Below, in pieces: positions 39,965 through 46,548 of a stretch of 46,548 nt of DNA. How positions within the stretch are numbered: position 1 is the first letter of the stretch; every line of letters begins with the position of its first letter. This DNA comes from Bacteroidia bacterium. GTDB taxonomy: Bacteria > Bacteroidota > Bacteroidia > Bacteroidales > VadinHA17. The translations under genes were made by a program, and so were the position numbers. Location of the stretch: assembly GCA_026391475.1 (NCBI GenBank), contig JAPLED010000091.1, positions 1 to 46,548 of the forward strand, given 5' to 3'. The notes below the pieces were generated by a model. That model worked only from the letters and a program-made list of their open reading frames with translations, did not search any database and had not been told where the DNA came from.

Positions 39965-41200
39965 ATGAAGAATTTTCTTTCCGGGTTTCCCTCCTATGAT
40001 AAACTGTTTAAAGAGATGCAGGGACTCTCTTATCCCGATTATCGCGAAGCAAACGGCCATATTCATACACCATATTCTTTCAGCGCTTTCTCAGATATGG
40101 ATACAATTTTTACAATGGCGGGAAACGAAAAAATTGCCCTTCTGGGCATTAACGATTTTTATGTAACTGATGGTTATGATGCTTTTCACAAAGGATGTCT
40201 CGAAAATAAAATCTTTCCTCTGTTTAATATCGAGTTTATAGGACTGTTGAAAGAGGAACAACAGAAAGGGATAAGAATAAATGATCCTAATAATCCGGGC
40301 AGGATCTATTTCAGCGGCAAAGGTCTTGATTATCCGTTTCATACCGGATTTATGCTAAGGAAGCAACTAAAAAGTGTTATTAAGGAAAGCCAGCTTCAGA
40401 TAAAAGCAATGATCTCCAAACTTAACCAATTAATTGAACCGGAAAATCCTTCACTTTCACTCTCTTACGAAACTATTAAAAAGAAATATGCTCATAATCT
40501 GGTCCGGGAGCGTCATATAGCGAAAGCATTAAGAATCCTTGCCTTTGAGAGTTTTCCAACACCTGAAGACCAGCTCCATTTTCTTGCGACACTTTACGGT
40601 GGCAGGAAATCGAAAACCGGATTGGCAGTTACATCCTCACTTGAGAACGAGATACGGTCTAACCTTCTGAAGAGCGGCGGAGCCGCTTTTGTGGAAGAGG
40701 ATGAAAACTCTTTCCTCGAACTTAAAAAAATCATCAGAATCATTATTAAGGCCGGTGGAATACCTTGTTATCCCGTACTACTCGATGATCTTTCAGGTAA
40801 ATGCACCGAATTCGAAACAGACCCTGAAAAACTCCATGCTTCACTTATGCAACTGGGTATAGAATGTATCGAACTGATCCCCGGAAGAAACGATTTTACT
40901 ATTCTGAAAGATTTTGTTGAGTTTTTTCATAATAAAGGATTCATAATAACCTTTGGTACTGAGCATAACACACCGGAGATGATACCTCTGACGGTAACAA
41001 CCAGAGGCTCTAAACCCCTTGACGAATCGTTAAAAAAGATTGCCTGGGAAGGAGCCTGTGTTATAGCCGCACATCAGTATCTGAGAGCCGATAGCAGACA
41101 AGGGTATGTTTTACCTGATGGAACCCATAGTGCAAAACAAATGCGAGAATTGATAAATCTTGGACAATTAGTTATTGAATACTTCTTAAACAAACGTTGA
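39965..41200 (+). CDS. PHP-domain-like metallohydrolase
   Basis: 411 residues. The start of the fold is ANGHIHTPYSFSAFSDMDTI, with His-x-His as in PHP phosphoesterases, then LLGINDFYVTDGYDAF and FPLFNIEFIG; the C-terminus has FGTEHNTPEMIP and IAAHQYL, further metal-binding His. The middle (about 140-270) is helical and has no obvious relative. PHP enzymes cleave phosphoesters using two or three metals. The position, 1 bp before the aldolase-SDR gene, suggests action on a phosphorylated sugar or a regulatory nucleotide made in this pathway. The family call is fairly sure; the reaction is unknown to me. Confidence 0.7.
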   Translation: MKNFLSGFPSYDKLFKEMQGLSYPDYREANGHIHTPYSFSAFSDMDTIFTMAGNEKIALLGINDFYVTDGYDAFHKGCLENKIFPLFNIEFIGLLKEEQQKGIRINDPNNPGRIYFSGKGLDYPFHTGFMLRKQLKSVIKESQLQIKAMISKLNQLIEPENPSLSLSYETIKKKYAHNLVRERHIAKALRILAFESFPTPEDQLHFLATLYGGRKSKTGLAVTSSLENEIRSNLLKSGGAAFVEEDENSFLELKKIIRIIIKAGGIPCYPVLLDDLSGKCTEFETDPEKLHASLMQLGIECIELIPGRNDFTILKDFVEFFHNKGFIITFGTEHNTPEMIPLTVTTRGSKPLDESLKKIAWEGACVIAAHQYLRADSRQGYVLPDGTHSAKQMRELINLGQLVIEYFLNKR

Positions 41201-41201
41201 C

Positions 41202-43175
41202 ATGAAGCCGGAAATTAATGAACTGATTGCGATATCGAAATATTACGGAAACAATAAGGAATATGTGATTGCCGGAGGCGGAAACACATCATTCAAGGAT
41301 AAAGAAACTATCTGGATCAAAGCAAGCGGACAATCGCTTGCAGAACTGACCGAAGAAGGACTTGTTGCCTTAAGCAGGGAAAAACTTCATGTAATATCAT
41401 CGAATACTTATTCTGATGATCCTGCTGCCAGGGAGGAACAGGTCAAAGCAGACATGTTCCGGAGTATTCCCGATCTGGGGAAAAATAAGCGTCCGTCGGT
41501 CGAGACATCCCTGCACGAGATCATTCAATATAAATTTATCGTACACCTCCACCCCACCCTGATCAATGGATTGCTCTGTAGCAGGAATGCAAAGAGTTTA
41601 ACTCATAAACTCTTTGGAGTGAGTGTTCTTTTTGTACCCTATACCGATCCCGGATATACACTTTTTAAGAAGCTTGAATCAGATATAATCTTGTACCGTG
41701 AGAAGTTCTCGCACGATCCTCAGATAATATTTCTTGAAAATCACGGATCATTTGTTGGCGCCGACACAACAGAAGAGATAAGAAAGATATATAGCGACAT
41801 TATTACAAAAATTGAAGAGCAGATACCTCCAATATCAGAAATTACACCACTACCATATAATCCGTTGCTACACAAAGTCCTGCCCGGTTTGCGGATTCTT
41901 CTCTCAGGTGAACAACCAGGGATAATAAGATTCCGTAATAACTCTCTTATTGCCAAATTCTATCAGAATCAACAGGAGTTTCACAAAATATCATTACCAC
42001 TTACTCCAGATATTATTGTTTACTGCAAGACAAGGTACTTATATATTGAACAATCATCGACTGTTGAAAAGATCCTCGACTCTTTCCGGTATCAGTTGCC
42101 TCATTTTATAAGCGAATATGGTTATTCACCCAAGGTCATTATAATTAAGGATATGGGAGTTTTTGCCATTGCTGAAAGTTACGCATCTGCCGAAGCCTGC
42201 CTCGATGTATATGAAGACCTCATAAAGATCAGTTACTATGCCTCTTTCTGTGGAGGTATTAAATTTCTTACCCCTGAACAGGTTTCATTTATTGATCAGT
42301 GGGAGGTCGAAAACTACAGGAGAAAAGTCTCACAGTCAGCCGGTTCAGTAAACAAGTTAAATAATAAAATTGCAATCGTAACCGGTGGTGCCCAGGGATT
42401 CGGCGCAGGGATTGCAGAGGCGCTTTTTTCGTTAAACCTTAATGTTGTGATCGCTGATCTTAACGAGGAAACAGGCAATTTTTTCGCTTCCCGGCTAACA
42501 TCAAAAAAAACACCCAATAAGGCAATCTTTGTCAAAACTGATGTTTCAGATCCTGTCTCAGTAAAAGAACTCATCATTGCAACAGTAAGAGAGTTTGGCG
42601 GACTTGATCTAATGGTAAGTAATGCAGGTGTTTTAAAAGCCGGTGGACTTGATGAAATGGACCCTGAAACATTCTCAAAAACAACAGATGTAAACTACAA
42701 TGGATATTTCCATTGTGCCAAATATGCTTCAGAAGTTATGAAACTTCAGAACCAGGAGAATCCTGATTATTTTTCTGATATAATCCAGATCAATTCAAAA
42801 TCGGGTCTCAGGGGAAGCAACCGCAATTTTGCCTATTCCGGCGCTAAATTCGGAGGAATAGGGCTCACTCAATCATTTGCCATGGAACTGGCTCCCTTCA
42901 GAATTAAAGTGAACTCAATCTGTCCGGGTAATTTTTATGAAGGACCGCTATGGTCCGATCCGCATAATGGGTTATTTGTCCAGTATCTTAAAACAGGAAA
43001 GGTTCCCGGGGCAAAAAATATTGAGGAGATAAGAAAATTTTATGAGTACCAGGTACCTATGAAAAGGGGTTGTAAGCTGGAAGATGTGATGAAGGCACTT
43101 TTATATATTGTTGATCAGGAATATGAAACGGGACAGGCTGTTCCTGTTACAGGTGGGCAGGTAATGTTGGGCTAA
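41202..43175 (+). CDS. Bifunctional class II aldolase / short-chain dehydrogenase fusion
   Basis: 657 residues. Residues 1-380 form a class II aldolase/adducin-type domain: GGGNTSFKD, ETSLHE, zinc-binding HLHPTL, and ENHGSFVGADT. Residues about 390-657 form an SDR: IVTGGAQGFGAGIAE for NAD, SNAGVL, catalytic YSGAK, and VNSICPGNF. This layout is the RhaE/W-type rhamnulose-1-phosphate aldolase/lactaldehyde dehydrogenase family and its relatives. Here it might split a ketose 1-phosphate to DHAP and an aldehyde which the SDR then oxidises or reduces. Next to a SorE-like and a PfkB gene, the substrate may be another ketose phosphate. The 1-bp gap to the PHP gene shows one transcript. Confidence 0.88.
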   Translation: MKPEINELIAISKYYGNNKEYVIAGGGNTSFKDKETIWIKASGQSLAELTEEGLVALSREKLHVISSNTYSDDPAAREEQVKADMFRSIPDLGKNKRPSVETSLHEIIQYKFIVHLHPTLINGLLCSRNAKSLTHKLFGVSVLFVPYTDPGYTLFKKLESDIILYREKFSHDPQIIFLENHGSFVGADTTEEIRKIYSDIITKIEEQIPPISEITPLPYNPLLHKVLPGLRILLSGEQPGIIRFRNNSLIAKFYQNQQEFHKISLPLTPDIIVYCKTRYLYIEQSSTVEKILDSFRYQLPHFISEYGYSPKVIIIKDMGVFAIAESYASAEACLDVYEDLIKISYYASFCGGIKFLTPEQVSFIDQWEVENYRRKVSQSAGSVNKLNNKIAIVTGGAQGFGAGIAEALFSLNLNVVIADLNEETGNFFASRLTSKKTPNKAIFVKTDVSDPVSVKELIIATVREFGGLDLMVSNAGVLKAGGLDEMDPETFSKTTDVNYNGYFHCAKYASEVMKLQNQENPDYFSDIIQINSKSGLRGSNRNFAYSGAKFGGIGLTQSFAMELAPFRIKVNSICPGNFYEGPLWSDPHNGLFVQYLKTGKVPGAKNIEEIRKFYEYQVPMKRGCKLEDVMKALLYIVDQEYETGQAVPVTGGQVMLG

Positions 43176-43216
43176 ATGAACAAACGAATGAAGAGCAAAC
43201 GAAGTAAGAATTAAGA

Positions 43217-44479
43217 ATGAAAACAAAAGCAGTACGAATATACGGGAAGAAGGATCTGCGACTGGAAGAATTTGATCTGCCGGAACTAAAGGATGACGAG
43301 ATCCTCGCACATGTAATTTCTGACAGCATCTGCATGTCGTCGCATAAAGCTGCATTACAGGGTGCTGATCATAAGCGTGTTCCAAACGATATTCTTATAA
43401 ACCCCACTATAATCGGACACGAATTTGCAGGTGTTATACTGGAGGTAGGGAAGAGATGGCAACATAAATTCAAAGCCGGTCAAAAGTTCTCGATTCAGCC
43501 TGCCATGAACCAGATGGGAACTCTTGATGCTCCTGGTTACTCCTATCGCTTCATCGGTGGTGATGCAACATATGTTATTATCCCTTCAATTGTGATGGAA
43601 GCCGATTGCCTTTTGCCATATGATGGGGAGGCCTTTTTTCCTGCATCTCTTTCAGAACCGATGTCGTGTATTGTTGGCGCATTTCATGCAAGTTATCATA
43701 TTCCCCCGGGAACATATTTACATGATATGGGTATTCGAAAGGGAGGAAAGATGGCAATCCTTGCAGGTGTTGGCCCGATGGGACTGGGAGCAATCGACTA
43801 TGCATTACATCAGGAACGGAAACCAGGGCTACTGGTCGTTACAGATATTGATGATACCCGTCTCTCCAGAGCTGCCTGCCTTTTCACATCTGAACATGCT
43901 GAAAAAGAGGGTATAAAGCTGATCTATGTCAATACCGGCAAGATGAACGATCCGGTTAAGTATATGCGCGATCTGACCGGAGGAACAGGTTTTGATGATG
44001 TTTTTGTATTTGCCCCGGTCAGACCTGTGATTGAGCAGGGCGATGCAATCCTCGGCTTCGATGGCTGCCTGAATTTCTTTGCAGGTCCCACAAATCCGGA
44101 ATTTAAAGCCGAATTCAATTTTTATAATGTCCATTATGCTTTCACGCATATAGTTGGCACATCAGGTGGTAATACAGATGACATGAGGGAATCGTTAAGA
44201 CTTATGGGAAAAGGAAAGATCAATCCTGCTATTATGATCACCCATGTCGGAGGACTCGATGCCGTGATTGATACTACATTGAACCTTCCCCTGATTCCGG
44301 GAGGTAAAAAACTCATTTACACTAATATATCTATGCCACTTGTCTCGCTTTACAAGCTGGAGGAGTTAGGTAAAAAAGATTCCTTCTATAAAGGGCTGTA
44401 CGAAATTGTAGCAAAAAACGATTATATCTGGTCTCTTGAAGCGGAGAAATACCTGCTTGCCAATGCTAAACCAATCTGA
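43217..44479 (+). CDS. Zinc-binding dehydrogenase, L-sorbose-1-phosphate reductase (SorE)-like
   Basis: 420 residues of the MDR alcohol dehydrogenase superfamily: catalytic domain with ISDSICMSSHKAALQG (zinc-ligand Cys) and IGHEFAGVILEVG (His-Glu), nucleotide domain with AILAGVGPMGLGAIDYAL. The length and the inserted segments (HDMGIRKGGK, PVKYMRDLTGGTGFDDVF) resemble SorE-type enzymes, which reduce ketose 1-phosphates to hexitol 6-phosphates. It lies 41 bp after the aldolase-SDR gene and so completes a plausible ketose or hexitol phosphate pathway. It converges with and overlaps the PfkB gene by 14 bp. Substrate inferred only. Confidence 0.82.
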   Translation: MKTKAVRIYGKKDLRLEEFDLPELKDDEILAHVISDSICMSSHKAALQGADHKRVPNDILINPTIIGHEFAGVILEVGKRWQHKFKAGQKFSIQPAMNQMGTLDAPGYSYRFIGGDATYVIIPSIVMEADCLLPYDGEAFFPASLSEPMSCIVGAFHASYHIPPGTYLHDMGIRKGGKMAILAGVGPMGLGAIDYALHQERKPGLLVVTDIDDTRLSRAACLFTSEHAEKEGIKLIYVNTGKMNDPVKYMRDLTGGTGFDDVFVFAPVRPVIEQGDAILGFDGCLNFFAGPTNPEFKAEFNFYNVHYAFTHIVGTSGGNTDDMRESLRLMGKGKINPAIMITHVGGLDAVIDTTLNLPLIPGGKKLIYTNISMPLVSLYKLEELGKKDSFYKGLYEIVAKNDYIWSLEAEKYLLANAKPI

Positions 44480-45395
44480 TTTTCAATTTTTTAGCAAATT
44501 CCGGAGAGATATAGTTTTCGTAACTTAAGCAGACATGAGTTGCGAAAGCAACAGCTGTTGTAATCACTTTTGACCATTCTTTTTCAGTCAGCTTTTCCAA
44601 TTGCTCCATGTTAATGCCATTACGATATATTGAGGTTATCATCCCCGCATTGAAATTATCACCGGCGCCTATTGTACTTACAGGTGTGATTTTTTGTACC
44701 GGAAATTTCCCTGAAAAAGAGGTAGTCCTTACATAAACACCTTCTACATTTGCAGTGTAAACCAGACACTTACAGTAGTTTCTCACCACTTCCCATGCCT
44801 CATCAGCATTGTTTACACCAAAAATATTTTTAAAATCTGCATCCGAACCCCTGAGAAGGCTGGTCATCTGCATATTTTCAATGATCAATGGCTTCAGAAT
44901 ATCTAATTCAGACAGATGAGTCTGTCGGAAATTAGGATCATAGAGTATTAGTGCGCCTTCCTCTTTTGCACCATGGATGAATTTTTTAAACTTGTCCCTT
45001 ATCTCCGGCCAGATTGCATAAAATGAACCACATTGAATTATGTCGTCCTTTTCAATAACAGGAAAATCTATATCCAGGCGTTTACCGGGAAAGTCCTTAT
45101 AGAAAGAGTAATGGGCATCGTTTTTCTCATTAAGGAATGCCAGTGCGAGTGCGGTGCTTCCATCATGAAAGCGATGTACAAACGATGAATTAACTCCGTT
45201 GGTTTTCAGAAAATCATCGATCAGATTACCAACGTCATCCAAGCCATATTCGCTTATAAAAAAAACTGGTAATTCCATGCGACCCATCGATACAACACTG
45301 TTCAGGACTGATCCGCCAGCTTTTGCAGCCCGGGGCTGACCATCTTTAAAGATAATGTCCAGTACTGTTTCACCTATACCGTAAATTTTTCTCAT
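44466..45395 (-). CDS. PfkB-family sugar kinase
   Basis: 309 residues of the ribokinase/PfkB fold. N-terminal GIGETVLDIIFKDG with KAGGSVLNSVVSMGRM; LILYDPNFRQTHLS; and the C-terminal signature STIGAGDNFNAGMI with the catalytic Asp in GAGDNF. Fructokinase or tagatose-/ketose-kinase activity is typical. Its strand is opposite to the rest of the locus and it overlaps the SorE-like gene tail to tail by 14 bp; its start is 173 bp from the divergent polyol dehydrogenase gene. It would supply the ketose phosphate for the aldolase. Substrate not determined. Confidence 0.9.
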   Translation of the reverse strand: MRKIYGIGETVLDIIFKDGQPRAAKAGGSVLNSVVSMGRMELPVFFISEYGLDDVGNLIDDFLKTNGVNSSFVHRFHDGSTALALAFLNEKNDAHYSFYKDFPGKRLDIDFPVIEKDDIIQCGSFYAIWPEIRDKFKKFIHGAKEEGALILYDPNFRQTHLSELDILKPLIIENMQMTSLLRGSDADFKNIFGVNNADEAWEVVRNYCKCLVYTANVEGVYVRTTSFSGKFPVQKITPVSTIGAGDNFNAGMITSIYRNGINMEQLEKLTEKEWSKVITTAVAFATHVCLSYENYISPEFAKKLKIRLV

Positions 45396-45487
45396 CTGAA
45401 ATTATTATAGAAAAAGAGTTATGGGGGTGAATTTACTAATTTTAACTTTATCAACTATCGGAAGATCATTTCTGCCGGCATCCTTTT

Positions 45488-45515
45488 TTGCCACAAAGGA
45501 TCGAAGGCACGAAGA
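45488..45515. repeat. GCCACAAAG..CGAAGGCACGAAG-type intergenic element
   Basis: TTGCCACAAAGGATCGAAGG followed by CACGAAGAATGCACC is a degenerate run of (A/G)AAGGCAC-like units in the gap between the PfkB and polyol dehydrogenase genes. Such GGCACGAAG strings look non-coding and repetitive. The origin is unknown; the remainder of 45396-45550 holds only the promoter. Confidence 0.35.
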
Positions 45516-45532
45516 ATGCACCAAGTTATTTT

Positions 45533-45540
45533 TATATTTG
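45533..45540 (+). promoter_or_regulatory. -7 promoter element of the polyol dehydrogenase gene
   Basis: TATATTTG matches TAnnTTTG. It predicts a start near 45546, so the ATG at 45569 would have a leader of about 23 nt and the ATG at 45551 about 5 nt. This favours the ATG at 45569. Confidence 0.5.
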
Positions 45541-45568
45541 CTTTATATTAATGAAATTGTCAGCACAC

Positions 45569-46548
45569 ATGAAAGCAATGATGCTCACCGGGATCCGACA
45601 AATGGAGTTGAAAAATATTCCTGAACCTGTTTTGGTTAAACAAAATGATGTTAAAATAAGAATGTCTGTTCTTGGGATATGTGGATCGGATATACATTAC
45701 TATACCCAGGGTCAGATTGGTTCCCAGAAAGTTAAATATCCTTTCACGATTGGACACGAAGGAGCCGGAGTTGTTGTTGAAGTAGGACAATCGGTCAAAA
45801 GGGTTAAACCAGGTGATGCCATTGCAATTGATCCCGCTATGCCTTGCCGGGAATGTGATCAATGTCTGGCCGGAAGGCATCATACCTGCCGCAAACTCAG
45901 GTTTCTGGGTTGCCCTGGTCAGGCTGAAGGATGCCTTATGGAATATATTGTTATGCCTGAGGAAAACTGTTTCCCTTTAACCGGGAAGCTGACTCCTGAT
46001 CATGGTTCAATTTCTGAACCCCTTGCTATCGGGGTCTATGCTGTGAAAAAATCAGGTGGCGTCAAAGGTCTGAAAATTGGTATATTAGGATACGGACCAA
46101 TCGGTATGAGCGTGATGCTCGCCGCTAAAGCAGAGGGTGCTGATTCTTTTTATATAACAGATAAAATTGATCCGCGACTTTCAATTGCAGTAAAGGAAGG
46201 CGCAACCTTTACCAGCAATCCGTTAAAAGAAGATGTAGTTGAAAAGATCCTGCAAAAAGCTAAACTGGGACTGGATGTTGTTTTTGAATGTTGCGGCCGG
46301 CAGGAAGCATTGGATCAGGCTATTGAGGTTCTTAAACCTGGTGGAAGACTTATTGTTATTGGAATTCCGGAATTCGACCGATGGTCGATGAGTGTTGAAA
46401 AGACACGACGAAGAGAAATTTCACTTCAGTTCATCCGCCGCCAGGTAGATTGTGTGGAGCTTGCTCTTGAAATGATGAAAAAAGGAAAAATCAATGTCGG
46501 GAATATGGTTACACACCGGTTTCCGTTCGATAAAACGAAAGAAGCTTT
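45569..46548 (+). CDS. Zinc-dependent polyol (sorbitol/xylitol-type) dehydrogenase, cut by window edge
   Basis: 326 codons of an MDR dehydrogenase; the last residues are outside. Catalytic zinc ligands: Cys in GICGSDIHYY, His-Glu in IGHEGAG; structural zinc: CRECDQCLAGRHHTC, four cysteines. The NAD fold starts with IGILGYGPIGMSVMLAA. Sequence and zinc pattern fit sorbitol, xylitol or threonine-type dehydrogenases, so a polyol is the likely substrate, oxidised to a ketose. The start MKAMMLTGIRQMEL at 45569 fits the family better than the in-frame ATG at 45551. It is divergent from the PfkB kinase, its probable pathway partner. Confidence 0.87.
   Translation, partial: MKAMMLTGIRQMELKNIPEPVLVKQNDVKIRMSVLGICGSDIHYYTQGQIGSQKVKYPFTIGHEGAGVVVEVGQSVKRVKPGDAIAIDPAMPCRECDQCLAGRHHTCRKLRFLGCPGQAEGCLMEYIVMPEENCFPLTGKLTPDHGSISEPLAIGVYAVKKSGGVKGLKIGILGYGPIGMSVMLAAKAEGADSFYITDKIDPRLSIAVKEGATFTSNPLKEDVVEKILQKAKLGLDVVFECCGRQEALDQAIEVLKPGGRLIVIGIPEFDRWSMSVEKTRRREISLQFIRRQVDCVELALEMMKKGKINVGNMVTHRFPFDKTKEA

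Noticed and set aside
45421-45624. Rightward 67-codon ORF before the polyol dehydrogenase
   Set aside because: It covers the intergenic repeat and promoter region and has no protein-like features.

Overview
The window looks like a chromosomal segment of an uncultured, probably anaerobic member of the Bacteroidota (Bacteroidales-like). The signs are Bacteroidota-type promoters (TAnnTTTG, once with a matching upstream TTTG) before several genes, no Shine-Dalgarno sequences, a bTHX ribosomal protein, a FISUMP lipoprotein, a DUF7033-type deacetylase, and SusCD-era lineage genes such as a DPP-IV peptidase and an RRM protein. I found no rRNA, tRNA, CRISPR array, intact IS or prophage.

1-8.6 kb is the most unusual part. 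A leftward operon reads DsrE-like, TusA, MvhD-like iron-sulfur subunit, a QmoA-like short HdrA, a full-length HdrA, a small winged-helix protein and an HdrC-like ferredoxin cut by the window edge. Next to it lie a class V aminotransferase (cysteine desulfurase-like) and a NifX-like protein ending in CCCP. Each leftward transcript starts opposite a Crp/Fnr-type regulator. Both regulators have a perfect TGTGA-N6-TCACA palindrome at their promoter and a CRP-type recognition helix (SRES-x-x-R). The second also carries FNR-spaced cysteines. I infer a redox-controlled sulfur-relay and Hdr/Qmo-type electron-transfer module: the desulfurase-like enzyme and TusA/DsrE carry sulfane sulfur, and the Hdr/Mvh proteins carry the electrons.

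8.6-13.1 kb holds a repeat-rich FISUMP lipoprotein, then a small gene graveyard: the 3' tail of a GH2 gene fused out of frame to the 5' part of a beta-helix lipoprotein, and a 5' remnant of a hypothetical gene. A polysaccharide deacetylase follows.

13.2-23.3 kb is ordinary: a DEAD-box helicase with a structured leader, then a leftward run of MFS transporter, LTA-synthase-like sulfatase, EamA transporter and DPP-IV peptidase, and a rightward ThDP enzyme.

23.3-26.5 kb contains a GNAT remnant, a bTHX ribosomal protein with a long lysine-rich hexapeptide tail, a tag glycosylase gene broken by internal deletion, a Nim-like flavoprotein, a NYN/OST-HTH protein, and an RRM protein plus cold-shock protein ending in a strong terminator.

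26.5-32.7 kb has a Tat-exported Gfo/Idh/MocA oxidoreductase, a GntR/UTRA repressor, and a divergent 2-oxoacid dehydrogenase operon (E2, then fused E1 alpha-beta, without E3). The intergenic region contains four TTGAAAT direct repeats at exactly 11-bp spacing and a perfect 16-bp palindrome.

32.7-38.0 kb is a TolC/MFP/RND efflux operon with a consensus promoter. 38.0-46.5 kb is a sugar or polyol catabolic locus: NagD-like phosphatase, aldo/keto reductase, PHP-like protein, aldolase-SDR fusion, SorE-like dehydrogenase, a convergent PfkB kinase, and a polyol dehydrogenase cut by the right edge.
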